Assembly: GCA_002428415.1 (NCBI GenBank)
Contig: DIWI01000059.1
Location: 1 to 64,000 of the forward strand
DNA: 64,000 bases
Direction of reading: 5' to 3'
DNA from: Clostridiaceae bacterium UBA6110
GTDB taxonomy: Bacteria; Bacillota; Clostridia; Clostridiales; Clostridiaceae
The position numbers were made by a program, and so were the translations under genes. Below are positions 25,662-34,576 of the stretch, piece by piece (the first letter of the stretch is position 1; every line of letters begins with the position of its first letter). The notes beneath the pieces are model-generated. The model saw nothing but the letters and a program-made list of their open reading frames with translations. It ran no database searches and was not told the origin of the DNA.

Positions 25662-27356
25662 ATGAAGGAAGCTTTTTTTAAGGCTGCCCGCTTTTACAGA
25701 AGACATGGGCTGAAGAGGTTTTTGGTTCATCTGTACAGGACACTATTCAATGTTGAAATTGATTATGAGAAATGGCTGAAGAATATTACCCCGGGGAAGA
25801 GCCAGTTTGAAGCTCAGCGGAGAGAACTCTTTGCGAGGAATATTCTCTTCAGCATTGTATGTGAGACATTCACCTTTACAAGAGAGCAGCTTGAAGCTCT
25901 TGAAGGCCAGACTTACATGAACTGGGAGATAATCAAAGAGTCCAGTCAGGATTGCCTGAATAGAAATACGGGTACAATCAGCAGTGAGATAGCAACAGCG
26001 CTGAATGATGTGGTCAGTCAGACAAAAGGTGAATATGTTATCTTTCTCAGGAGGGGCAGCATCCCTTCACCTGATGCACTATATGAGTTTGCAAGGGTAA
26101 TAGAGACTTCTGGTAATGTTGGAGTAATATATTCCGACGAGGATGCAATTGAGGAGAATGGGCGACACTGCAGTCCAAAGCTCAAGCCTGACTTCAATCT
26201 TGATATGCTTAGGTCAACTGATTATATTTCAAGCATGTTCGCAGTAAGCAGAGAATCATTCAATAATGCAGGGGGATTCAGTCAAGGAGCGGGTGAAGCG
26301 GTCTTTTATGAATTGCTTCTGAAGTTGTACGAGGGAAATCCAGTAATATTCCACGTGCCGAAAATCCTTAACCATGATTCAAGTATACGGAGTGATGATG
26401 ATCGCAGCTTGGCATTAAATGACCATGTTGAAGTCCTCAAGCATCACTATGCGAGGACTGGAATCGCTGCAACTGTAAATATTGAGAAATGCGGAATGCT
26501 CAGAACAAGGTATGAAATACATGGGTCACCGCTTGTTTCAATCATCATACCAAACAAGGACCATGTTGAAGACCTTTCAAAATGCCTGGATTCGATTTTC
26601 GAAAAATCAGCTTATAGGAACTTCGAGGTTTTAATTATTGAGAACAACAGCTCATTGGGGAGCACGTTCGAGTACTACGATGAGGTAGTGGAAAAGCATG
26701 AAAATGTCCGGGTTATCGAATGGGTAGGTGAGTTCAACTACTCAGCAATAAATAATTTTGGGGCAAAGCATGCAAAGGGCGATTACCTTCTTCTGCTGAA
26801 CAATGATACTGAGCTTCTTGATGGTGACTCCATAACTGAACTCCTCAGGCACTCAATGAGGCCGGAGATAGGAGTTGTTGGAGCAAAGCTTTTGTATGGT
26901 GACGATACCGTTCAGCATGCTGGAGTAATAATCGGAATGGGCGGAATAGCGGGACATGTTTTCACAGGATTGCCTGATGATGAGTGCGGGTACATGTGCA
27001 GAGCGGAATGTACCCAGAATTACAGTGCTGTAACTGCAGCCTGCATGATGACTAAAAAAAGTGTTTTTGATTCAGTGGGAGGATTTTCTGAAGACCTTAA
27101 GGTTGCCTTCAATGATATAGATTATTGTCTGAAGGTTAGGGAATCAGGAAAGCTTTTAGTATATTCGCCGTATGCCAGACTTTACCATCATGAATCGAAA
27201 TCCAGAGGCCAGGAAGATACAAAAGCAAAGGTCAGGCGATTCAATCAGGAAATATCTAGCTTCAGGAATAAGTGGCCTGATATTCTTATAAATGGAGATC
27301 CTTGCTATAATTTGAACCTTACACTTGAAAAGTCCGACTTTTCCTTGAGGGAGTAG
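25662..27356 (+). CDS. Two-domain GT2 glycosyltransferase, first domain degenerate
   Basis: 564 aa. Same architecture as the preceding gene without the beta modules: a basic lead (FYRRHGLKRFLVHLYRTL), GT domain 1, GT domain 2. Domain 1 keeps the fold landmarks (YSDEDAIEENG, LKPDFNLDMLRS) but has R130-RGS where the active paralog has DHDD, so it should not bind a metal-nucleotide sugar. Domain 2 is intact: LVSIIIPNKDH, NNSS, NNDTE with D382, FNDIDYCLKV. It follows the upstream gene by 4 nt. Confidence 0.84.
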   Translation: MKEAFFKAARFYRRHGLKRFLVHLYRTLFNVEIDYEKWLKNITPGKSQFEAQRRELFARNILFSIVCETFTFTREQLEALEGQTYMNWEIIKESSQDCLNRNTGTISSEIATALNDVVSQTKGEYVIFLRRGSIPSPDALYEFARVIETSGNVGVIYSDEDAIEENGRHCSPKLKPDFNLDMLRSTDYISSMFAVSRESFNNAGGFSQGAGEAVFYELLLKLYEGNPVIFHVPKILNHDSSIRSDDDRSLALNDHVEVLKHHYARTGIAATVNIEKCGMLRTRYEIHGSPLVSIIIPNKDHVEDLSKCLDSIFEKSAYRNFEVLIIENNSSLGSTFEYYDEVVEKHENVRVIEWVGEFNYSAINNFGAKHAKGDYLLLLNNDTELLDGDSITELLRHSMRPEIGVVGAKLLYGDDTVQHAGVIIGMGGIAGHVFTGLPDDECGYMCRAECTQNYSAVTAACMMTKKSVFDSVGGFSEDLKVAFNDIDYCLKVRESGKLLVYSPYARLYHHESKSRGQEDTKAKVRRFNQEISSFRNKWPDILINGDPCYNLNLTLEKSDFSLRE

Positions 27357-27386
27357 TAGAAAACAGGTACCAGAAGGAGACTGATT

Positions 27387-28277
27387 ATGAAGATATTGAT
27401 TACAGGAGCAACTGGGCAGCTTGGGAGGCAACTTTCAAGGTGCATAGAAACCGGAGAAAATGAGCTGGGGGAGATTAGCAAAAGTATTAAGTCTGCAGAG
27501 GTTATGGCACTTGGCAGCAGCGGGCTTGATATATCTAAGATAGATGATGTCCTTGAACTTTTTGAAAAATTCAAACCTGATATTGCAATAAACTCTTCAG
27601 CATATACAAACGTGGACGCATGCGAGTCGAATATTGACCAGGCGTTCCTTGTTAACGCCATTGGAGCCAGAAATATGGCAATTGCTGCTGAAAGGACAGG
27701 GTCGAAGCTTATCCACGTATCAACTGACTATGTATTTTCAGGAGAAGGAAATGTGCCTTTTAGAGAGTATGACCTGACAGACCCAAAGAGCATTTATGGG
27801 AAAACAAAAAATCAGGGTGAGGAATTTGTCAGGCAGTTTTGTAAGAAGCATTTCATTGTAAGGACCTCATGGCTTTATGGATTGTATGGTGGGAATTTCG
27901 TCAAGACGATCATAAAGGCTGGAAAGGAAAGAGGAGCTCTCAAGGTAGTCGACGACCAGAGGGGTAATCCAACTAATGTTGAGGACCTCATATATCATAT
28001 CCTCAAGCTAATCGAGACAGAGGAGTATGGAACATATCACTGTACCGGTAATGGGGAATGCAGCTGGTATGACTTTGCAAAATTAATTGTGGAATTCGCT
28101 GGGATCAATGCTACCGTTGATCCGGTTACAACCGATGAGTTTCCACGTCCGGCAAAGAGACCATCATATTCATCGCTTGACAACATGTGTCTCAGGATAA
28201 CCGTTGGCGATGAGATGAGAGTGTGGCAGGAGGCCCTAAGGAGCTTCATTTCAAGTATAGATGTTGCAAATATTTAA
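27387..28277 (+). CDS. rfbD: dTDP-4-dehydrorhamnose reductase
   Basis: 296 aa, last step of dTDP-L-rhamnose synthesis. N-terminal ITGATGQLGRQL binds NADPH; VSTDYVFSG and the YGKTK catalytic segment follow. FRTSW-like 'IVRTSWLYG' is also typical. It lies 30 nt after the last GT2 gene and 22 nt before rfbA. Confidence 0.95.
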   Translation: MKILITGATGQLGRQLSRCIETGENELGEISKSIKSAEVMALGSSGLDISKIDDVLELFEKFKPDIAINSSAYTNVDACESNIDQAFLVNAIGARNMAIAAERTGSKLIHVSTDYVFSGEGNVPFREYDLTDPKSIYGKTKNQGEEFVRQFCKKHFIVRTSWLYGLYGGNFVKTIIKAGKERGALKVVDDQRGNPTNVEDLIYHILKLIETEEYGTYHCTGNGECSWYDFAKLIVEFAGINATVDPVTTDEFPRPAKRPSYSSLDNMCLRITVGDEMRVWQEALRSFISSIDVANI

Positions 28278-28299
28278 TAATGGAGAAAAGGAGACAATC

Positions 28300-29172
28300 A
28301 TGAAAGGTATAATTCTAGCAGGCGGTTCAGGAACCAGACTATATCCAATAACGAAATCTGTTTCAAAGCAGATATTGCCAATTTATGACAAACCAATGAT
28401 TTATTACCCTCTATCCGTCCTTATGCTTGCGGGTATAAGGGACATCCTGATAATTTCAACTCCAAGAGATATAGGGTCTTTCGAAGAGCTCTTGGGAAAT
28501 GGTAACGACTATGGTCTTAATATTTCCTATGCAGTTCAGAAGGCTCCAAACGGACTCGCTGAGGCATTCATAATCGGTGAAGAGTTCATAGGCAGCGATA
28601 AGGTCGCTCTAGTGCTTGGAGACAACATATTCCATGGCTACGGATTCAGCGAGAGGCTTAGGGCTGCAGTTGAACGTGATGAAGCAACCATATTCGGATA
28701 TCATGTCAGTAATCCAACTGAGTTTGGTGTAGTGGAATTTGACGATGACATGAATGTAGTTTCAATTGAAGAGAAGCCTGAGAATCCGAAATCAAACTAT
28801 GCAGTACCAGGTCTGTATTTCTACAGCAATGACGTAGTTGAGATTGCCAAGACTATAACTCCTTCGAAAAGAGGGGAGCTTGAGATCACTGCTGTCAATA
28901 ATGAATACCTCAGAAGAGGTAAACTGAAGGTTGAACTTTTCGGCAGAGGTATGGCATGGCTTGATACAGGTACCCACAGGGGCCTGCTTGATGCGGCAAA
29001 CTTTGTTGAAGCTGTCCAGACAAGACAGGGACTTTATGTTGCCTGCATCGAAGAAATTGCATTCAGGAAGAAGTTCATATCAAGAGACAAGCTGCTGGAG
29101 CTTGCAAAACCTCTCCTTAAGACTGAATATGGCCAGTATCTGGTACATATTGCGGATGAGAAGAAAATATAG
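28300..29172 (+). CDS. rfbA: Glucose-1-phosphate thymidylyltransferase
   Basis: 290 aa, first step of dTDP-L-rhamnose synthesis. The nucleotide-binding start MKGIILAGGSGTRLYPIT, KQILPIYDKPMIYYPLS and VLGDNIFHG are diagnostic. The start is ATG 28300 behind AAAAGGAGA; the longer frame from 28261 overlaps rfbD and is not used. It completes the rml set in this locus. Confidence 0.96.
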   Translation: MKGIILAGGSGTRLYPITKSVSKQILPIYDKPMIYYPLSVLMLAGIRDILIISTPRDIGSFEELLGNGNDYGLNISYAVQKAPNGLAEAFIIGEEFIGSDKVALVLGDNIFHGYGFSERLRAAVERDEATIFGYHVSNPTEFGVVEFDDDMNVVSIEEKPENPKSNYAVPGLYFYSNDVVEIAKTITPSKRGELEITAVNNEYLRRGKLKVELFGRGMAWLDTGTHRGLLDAANFVEAVQTRQGLYVACIEEIAFRKKFISRDKLLELAKPLLKTEYGQYLVHIADEKKI

Positions 29173-29214
29173 GATATTACGAGAGGGTATCGAGATAACC
29201 TGGGAGGCAGCACC

Positions 29215-30360
29215 ATGAAGAAGCTGGCTTACATAGTCACTCAATCGGAGCTTGGCGGAGCTCAGAAGAATATTTTGCTGCTTTCAAGAGCCTTGAAGGA
29301 AAAATATGAGATTATTCTTTATACTGGTCCTGGTGGACTTTTGATCGATGAGGTAAAGGCCGCCGGAATTGAAGTGGTCGTTTGCGAGGATTTTTGCAGG
29401 GAAATCAACCTGATCAAGGACCTGAAGGCATTTAGATTTCTGGTAAAGGAATTCTCAGTTAGAAATTTTGATATTGTGCACGGTCATAGTTCCAAAGCCG
29501 GATTCTTGTCAAGGATAGCAGCCAGCAGAGCAGGAGTACGTGTAAATGCATATACCGCACATGGCTTTGTATTCAATGAACCGATGAGCAGGTTTAAGAA
29601 ATGGCTATACATGTCTATAGAAAGCTATGCATCAAAACTCGGAACAGACCTGATAATGGTATCTGACCGAGATTTGAAACTTGCGAATGAGCTTGGATTC
29701 GGTTCTATAGAAGCTAATGTGCATATTCCGAATGGTATAGACTTTCCGGAAAAAAACATTGTAACTGAAAGAAAAAAAGCTGCCAGAAGCAGCCTGAGAC
29801 GTGAATATGGAATTGGTGATGATTCCATATTATTCGGTACAATTGCTAACTTCTATGAAACCAAAGGTCACAGATACCTTGTAGAGGCCTTCAATACACT
29901 TGTGGCTGAGTATAGGGACCTGGATTTAAGGCTGATGCTTATCGGCCAGGGCGAGCTTTTAGGTAGCATGAGAAATCTGGCAGCTGGCAATATCATTTTC
30001 ACTGGATATCTGAAGGATGCCGAGGTCATGATTGATTCATTTGACTGCCTGGTTCTGCCATCAGTGAAGGAAGGGTTTCCGTTCGTAATACTTGAAGGCA
30101 TCAAGCATATGGTACCCATAATCGCAACTGATGTTGGAGATGTGAAGTTGGTGCTTGAATCCGGTCTTAAGGAAGCCTCCATTATCATTGGTAAAGAAAG
30201 TTCAGATGAGATCCTTGCTGCAATGGAAGCCTTCATCGCTGACAGGGACTCAATGATGTCTAATGCGGAGGCTGCATATGATATCATGAAGGATGTATAT
30301 TCGCTGGATAGGATGGTCACGGAAACCGAGAAGGTATATGAAAGACGACTAAGCAAATAA
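29215..30360 (+). CDS. GT4-family glycosyltransferase
   Basis: 381 aa, GT-B fold. The N-terminal domain has TQSELGGAQKNI (acceptor/nucleotide loop) and DIVHGHSSKAGFLSRIA; the C-terminal donor domain has GTIANFYETKGHRYLVEAF, LIGQGE and the E-x7-E segment PSVKEGFPFVILEG. Retaining transfer from a nucleotide sugar is expected. It is the last gene of the plus-strand polysaccharide operon. Confidence 0.88.
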   Translation: MKKLAYIVTQSELGGAQKNILLLSRALKEKYEIILYTGPGGLLIDEVKAAGIEVVVCEDFCREINLIKDLKAFRFLVKEFSVRNFDIVHGHSSKAGFLSRIAASRAGVRVNAYTAHGFVFNEPMSRFKKWLYMSIESYASKLGTDLIMVSDRDLKLANELGFGSIEANVHIPNGIDFPEKNIVTERKKAARSSLRREYGIGDDSILFGTIANFYETKGHRYLVEAFNTLVAEYRDLDLRLMLIGQGELLGSMRNLAAGNIIFTGYLKDAEVMIDSFDCLVLPSVKEGFPFVILEGIKHMVPIIATDVGDVKLVLESGLKEASIIIGKESSDEILAAMEAFIADRDSMMSNAEAAYDIMKDVYSLDRMVTETEKVYERRLSK

Positions 30361-30407
30361 AATGAGGATGATACTCACGAAAGCATTATGTGTGTATCAT
30401 CCTCATT
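30361..30407. terminator. Bidirectional terminator closing the polysaccharide operon
   Basis: A perfect 14-bp stem (AATGAGGATGATAC, 30361-30374, with GTATCATCCTCATT, 30394-30407) with T residues after it on the plus strand and A residues ahead (T on the minus strand). It serves both converging operons and overlaps the end of the DUF2304 gene's downstream region. Confidence 0.85.
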
Positions 30408-30408
30408 T

Positions 30409-30774
30409 TTATGTAATTCTGGTATCATCCATTTTCTTTTGTGAAATATCTAGTTTCATCAGGCCGATTTCCTGGGTCAGTGTCTTGATGCGGTCCTGCC
30501 CCTGAGAAATTGCGATGCTTAAACTGAAGATTATATTCATCAGGAACAAAAAGAGCAAGGAAAAGAGGGCGTTAACCGGTGTTTCGATGCCCAGCAGTCC
30601 GGAAATAGCATAGACAGTCTGGGGAAATAATGACACGAATATAAATGCAATGCTTGTTATAATCCATGTGAATGCATATTTGTAGTCCAGTGATTTGCTT
30701 CTTATCATTGAGAATATGAATACAAGGAACCCGAACGCACCCAGGAACAAAACTATGGACAGCTTGTCGCTCAT
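30409..30774 (-). CDS. DUF2304 small membrane protein (GacJ-like)
   Basis: 121 aa with three hydrophobic segments (LSIVLFLGAFGFLVFIF; YAFTWIITSIAFIFVSLF; LFSLLFLFLMNIIFSLSIAI) and a charged C-terminal tail. DUF2304 proteins commonly neighbour DPM1-like GT2 genes; in group A Streptococcus the comparable small protein GacJ stimulates the GlcNAc-phosphate-undecaprenol synthase GacI. Here the gene begins 4 nt after such a GT2 gene, behind AGGAGGTGA. The upstream in-frame ATG lies before that ribosome site and is rejected. Confidence 0.8.
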   Translation of the reverse strand: MSDKLSIVLFLGAFGFLVFIFSMIRSKSLDYKYAFTWIITSIAFIFVSLFPQTVYAISGLLGIETPVNALFSLLFLFLMNIIFSLSIAISQGQDRIKTLTQEIGLMKLDISQKKMDDTRIT

Positions 30775-30778
30775 GGAA

Positions 30779-31477
30779 TCACCTCCTGTCTCGGTGGAAA
30801 GCAGAAATAAGTATCGCAAGCGTCACCTTCACCATATAGTAGATGCTGTTGAAGCTTGAGATGGATGAGGTTCCACCTGCTCTTTCATTCATTATCACTG
30901 GAATTTCAGAAATCCTGTACTTCTTTTTTTTAAGCAGAACAAGGGTTTCGGGTTCTGGATAATCATGAGGATAGTATTCATTAAAGCAATCGATGACATT
31001 CCTGTCACACGCCCTCAGTCCTGAAGTAGGATCAGTGACAGTGAATCCTGTAAGAGACCTTATAAGTGAAGTGAAGTATCTTATTCCGATCCGTCTGGCA
31101 AAGGTTGACTGAAATCCGTCATTTTGAATGAATCTTGAACCGATGCAGAAGTTGTAGCCTTCCTCAAGACGCTCAAGCATTGGCTCGATGTATTCTGGAT
31201 TGTGCTGGCCATCACCGTCTATCTGGACAGCAAAGTCATAATCGTGTGCTTTTGCATACTTGTATCCTGTCTGTACAGCGCCTCCAATTCCAAGGTTCAC
31301 CGGAAGGTCGACTACAGTGACTGAATTTCGATGGCAGACATCCAGTGTATCATCCGATGAACAATCGTTAATAACTAGTATGTCATAGCTTTTTTTCAAT
31401 GCCCTGATTTTAGTGAACAGACCTTCAAGATTTGTTCCCTCATTGTATGCAGGAACTATTACCAGTACCTTTTTCAT
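30779..31477 (-). CDS. GT2 polyprenyl-phosphate sugar synthase (DPM1/GacI-like)
   Basis: 232 aa, a compact soluble GT-A enzyme. VLVIVPAYNEGTNL at the start, INDCSSDDT, metal motif DGDGQH (VQIDGDGQHNPEY), and FIGSRF resemble dolichol-phosphate mannose synthase and the bacterial GtrB/GacI group, which transfer a sugar from a nucleotide donor to undecaprenyl phosphate. The missing membrane helices of GtrB are probably supplied by the adjacent DUF2304 protein. Sugar identity unknown. Confidence 0.88.
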   Translation of the reverse strand: MKKVLVIVPAYNEGTNLEGLFTKIRALKKSYDILVINDCSSDDTLDVCHRNSVTVVDLPVNLGIGGAVQTGYKYAKAHDYDFAVQIDGDGQHNPEYIEPMLERLEEGYNFCIGSRFIQNDGFQSTFARRIGIRYFTSLIRSLTGFTVTDPTSGLRACDRNVIDCFNEYYPHDYPEPETLVLLKKKKYRISEIPVIMNERAGGTSSISSFNSIYYMVKVTLAILISAFHRDRR

Positions 31478-31505
31478 GTGTTACCCCACTATTGCAGATT
31501 ACCGT

Positions 31506-31859
31506 TTATTTTGGGTTTCCCAGATTGATAAGAAGTATTCCAACGAGGATCACTATTACTCCAGCAGCTTTGTATGCTGTAAATTTCTCATTCAGGAAGA
31601 CGACTGAACTTATCATAACGCAGATATAGCTTATTCCCTGAATCATCGAGAACAGATATGACAGCTCGCCTTCTTTAAGGATAGTTATCCAAAGCAGAAA
31701 ACTTACTACATAAAAGCTCAAGCCAAGTATGATTGGTACAGAGAAACTGATGTTAACAATATTGTTGTTGATAGCAAGGCTGTTGCCATTTCCACCAAGC
31801 TTTATCAAAACGAGTCCGCCTACGCTGAAAAACAGATAGAATATAATCTTTAATATCAT
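31506..31859 (-). CDS. Four-helix EamA/SMR-like membrane protein, possible lipid-linked sugar flippase
   Basis: 117 aa and four predicted helices, half the length of EamA proteins and like SMR or ArnE/ArnF subunits. Visible landmarks: GGLVLIKLG in helix 1, SYLFSMIQGISYICVMISSVVFLNEKFTAYKAAGVIVILVGILLI in helices 3-4, where the 'P/S-L-x-x-G-x-Y-x2-...-L-x-E' pattern is typical. Because it sits between a polyprenyl-phosphate sugar synthase and a large membrane protein, flipping of the sugar-lipid is a reasonable guess. Confidence 0.7.
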   Translation of the reverse strand: MILKIIFYLFFSVGGLVLIKLGGNGNSLAINNNIVNISFSVPIILGLSFYVVSFLLWITILKEGELSYLFSMIQGISYICVMISSVVFLNEKFTAYKAAGVIVILVGILLINLGNPK

Positions 31860-31945
31860 TGTGAATCCTCCAAGCTGATTATTTCACAGAAAATGGAATT
31901 GTTTCTTAAGTTTTGTTCAATAAAATGTTTTATTTGCATTATTTC

Positions 31946-33826
31946 TCATGATACATACAGCATGAGCACCTTTACAGCTCCGAGAACAAGCAGTATGAAG
32001 CCTGATGCCGATACGGCAAGGTTCATTCCTCCATCTGATATGGAGGTGCTTATCCTGTCAGACCTTAAGATAAGGAATAGCGGAACCAGAAGTGGTGCAA
32101 AATACCTTCCGTGGATACCTTCTATGGTTATACTTCCTACTGGATTGAATGTAAGGTAGATCGAAGTCACCACCAGCGCCCAGGACATTACTACCACCGA
32201 GCCGAAGACAACCCTGTCAATTAGCCTGAAGCTTAAGGCTTCTGGCTCCGAGTCAATTACTGAAAGGATGAAGAGGAAAGCGTATTCAATCAGTATAATA
32301 TAGTCTGGAAGTGAACCTGAGTAAGCAAGGAACCCTATAGGACCCTGGAAGTAGTAGTAGTAGCTCTTAGAAACATAGTTGAGTGCAATCAAAGCATACC
32401 TTGGCATGTTGCCAATTATGAATTTAGCCTGCTCCCTGGAGGATACTCCGGGTATTGACCATTGGGACATTCCATGGTCAATCGTGAAGTTAATTGTTAA
32501 TAGAGCGACTAGACCCACAATAGCAAGTGTAAGAAGCTTTATCGGGATATGGAGTCCTGGTTTTTTGAATTTGTCCTTAGGTACTGCAAGTATCAGCAGG
32601 CATATAGGTGCGTATGTCATCTTTCCCATAACTGAAATGCTTGCAAGCGCTGCAAAAATAAGTGGCAATGAAAAGCCAAGCGTTTTGTCATCCGATGCCT
32701 TCATATTAATGAATGCTGCTACGGCTGCCAGGGAGAATGCCATTGTTACTGCGTCTGCAGTATATGCTCCGTACAGATATACGAGACCGGGAAAGAGAGA
32801 TATTGCAAATAACAGCCTTTTCCCTGCCTTGGCATACATTATGGACAAAAAGACTACAATCGAGTATACCAGAAGGTTAAAAAACCTTCCGAGATAGAAA
32901 ACAGTGATGAAAGGCAGTTCAAGTGCTTTCCCTATGAATATTCCGATTGCGGAAGGGATATGTGCAACTGGAAGATAGTTTGCTGCTGTAGAATGAATGT
33001 ATCTGGAAACTGGGTATTCAGTTATAGAATACCTGTCAAAGTAATCTCTTCTCTCCAGATATGAATCATAAGGTGATGTATGGCCGTTTGCAAGCAGGAA
33101 GGAATCGATATCCTCAATGAATGGGATCTCCTTTTCATCCTCTGAATCAAAGTCAAAGGACGCCAGCTGATATGCCTTGATAAAATGCTCCTTCTCATCG
33201 AATGAGAAGGCATATGGTGTGGATAACGATATTATGGTCCCAAGTGAAAGTGAAATTAAGAGGAAAGTGACATGTAGATTCCTTGCAGCAAAATCCCTGA
33301 AGAACAGCAGATAGAAGAAAATTAGTAAAATAGCCGAAATGAGAGACCACCGCATAGTGTTGAATACAAGCTCATTCACAATGTAAATGCTCCCGATTGA
33401 GGCTTTGGTATTCTGATCGGCTGATTCGATGTCGAAGTAGACTTCGCCTGCATCCTGATTAACCCTTAGGTACATACTTTCCTTGAAGCCTTCAGTGAAA
33501 TCGTAAGCCCTGGGCTCAATCACCGGGGTTACAATATTCTTCACGATGACCTTGAATGGACCGGAATTTTCAGCTGGTGTTATTTTAACGTATGCAAGTC
33601 CTGAAAAGCCAGCAATCGAGAAACTTGGGTCTTCTCCGGATATTACAATACCATCATCTGTAGATTTCATATCCCGAAGCTCAATCTCACTCATCTCAAG
33701 AATGCGTTCGCCCTTTTGGCTTTCAGGCAATGACATATACTCCGAGTTGAATATGAAGATCTCTGCAAGGGCAGAGATAGCCAATATGACAATAATGCCT
33801 AAAATAATTGGAATGCTTTTTTTCAT
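31946..33826 (-). CDS. DUF2142-type polytopic membrane protein, possible GT-C glycosyltransferase
   Basis: 626 aa. An N-terminal helix, a beta-rich extracytoplasmic region (about 30-160), then about ten membrane helices with a large loop containing FDEKEHFIKAYQLASFDF and YFDRYSITEYPVSRYIHS. The 'SFDEKEHFxKAYQL' loop is typical of DUF2142. The acidic residue after the first helix of this block would match a GT-C enzyme that uses polyprenyl-phosphate sugars, the role expected for the last step of side-chain addition. The start is ATG 33826 behind AGGAGC. Confidence 0.72.
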   Translation of the reverse strand: MKKSIPIILGIIVILAISALAEIFIFNSEYMSLPESQKGERILEMSEIELRDMKSTDDGIVISGEDPSFSIAGFSGLAYVKITPAENSGPFKVIVKNIVTPVIEPRAYDFTEGFKESMYLRVNQDAGEVYFDIESADQNTKASIGSIYIVNELVFNTMRWSLISAILLIFFYLLFFRDFAARNLHVTFLLISLSLGTIISLSTPYAFSFDEKEHFIKAYQLASFDFDSEDEKEIPFIEDIDSFLLANGHTSPYDSYLERRDYFDRYSITEYPVSRYIHSTAANYLPVAHIPSAIGIFIGKALELPFITVFYLGRFFNLLVYSIVVFLSIMYAKAGKRLLFAISLFPGLVYLYGAYTADAVTMAFSLAAVAAFINMKASDDKTLGFSLPLIFAALASISVMGKMTYAPICLLILAVPKDKFKKPGLHIPIKLLTLAIVGLVALLTINFTIDHGMSQWSIPGVSSREQAKFIIGNMPRYALIALNYVSKSYYYYFQGPIGFLAYSGSLPDYIILIEYAFLFILSVIDSEPEALSFRLIDRVVFGSVVVMSWALVVTSIYLTFNPVGSITIEGIHGRYFAPLLVPLFLILRSDRISTSISDGGMNLAVSASGFILLVLGAVKVLMLYVS

Positions 33827-34009
33827 ATAATTGCTCCTATTACCCTTATTTAAAATTGAATGATAACATATCATGCTTTCAAATACAATTTATCACGTTT
33901 TCAAGTAGATATACATAACATGTACATTTAACAGGAAACTAAAATAACAACAAATTTTTGCTCTTTTTGGATATCCCGCATATTTAGGAATTGAAAGGAG
34001 CTGATAAAT

Positions 34010-34231
34010 ATGGCAGTATCGGTAAACAAGGAAACGACGGCCCTACTCATCACTTACATCAAGGAGGTAGTCAACGGAAAGACTACTTATGAGGCAAGGA
34101 GGTTCAGGAACTTCAAGACAGCGGCTCTTCCAGAGGATATCCACGAGATAGCCGCAAAGATCTCAGCGCTTGGAGAACAGGCGACCTACAGCTACAAGCT
34201 TGAAGATGTCAGCGCACTGGCAGCGGTTTAG
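34010..34231 (+). CDS. DUF1659 family protein
   Basis: 73 aa, soluble. AVSVNKETTALLITYIKEVVNGKTTYEARRFRNFK fits DUF1659. GAAAGGAGC precedes the ATG. DUF1659 genes typically form a trio with DUF2922 and YvrJ; here the DUF2922 gene follows after 13 nt and no YvrJ follows. Function unknown. Confidence 0.78.
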   Translation: MAVSVNKETTALLITYIKEVVNGKTTYEARRFRNFKTAALPEDIHEIAAKISALGEQATYSYKLEDVSALAAV

Positions 34232-34244
34232 GAGGTAACAGAAA

Positions 34245-34451
34245 ATGAATAGTCTTTCAATGGTATTCGTAAACAAGGCCGGCAGGAACTCTACAGTGAG
34301 GATTCCGAAGGTAAGGACAGATGTTGCTGAACTCGAGATACAGGAGCTGATGAACCTCCTTATCACAAAGAATGTCCTCTTTGAAGGGGACCAGGAGCTT
34401 GAGTCAATCGACTCAGCTGTAATCACAAGACAGGAAACCATGGCGGTATAG
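34245..34451 (+). CDS. DUF2922 family protein
   Basis: 68 aa. MNSLSMVFVNKAGRNSTVRIPKVR, then DVAELEIQELMNLLITKNVLF matches DUF2922. It is the second gene of the small operon and is followed directly by a terminator. Function unknown. Confidence 0.78.
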   Translation: MNSLSMVFVNKAGRNSTVRIPKVRTDVAELEIQELMNLLITKNVLFEGDQELESIDSAVITRQETMAV

Positions 34452-34457
34452 TCCCTG

Positions 34458-34484
34458 GGCCCATCCTTATCGGATGGGTCTTTT
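34458..34484 (+). terminator. Rho-independent terminator after DUF2922
   Basis: A 9-bp stem (GGCCCATCC region with GGATGGGTC, one wobble) ending at 34480 and followed by TTTT. The trio's usual third gene would have to lie before it, and it does not. Confidence 0.85.
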
Positions 34485-34576
34485 GCTTCTGCAATATTAA
34501 TACCTTGGTTCCATTTGTTTAACAATATATAGAATAGTTTGTGATAGTATGGTGTTAGGAAAGTCGAGGGATGCAT

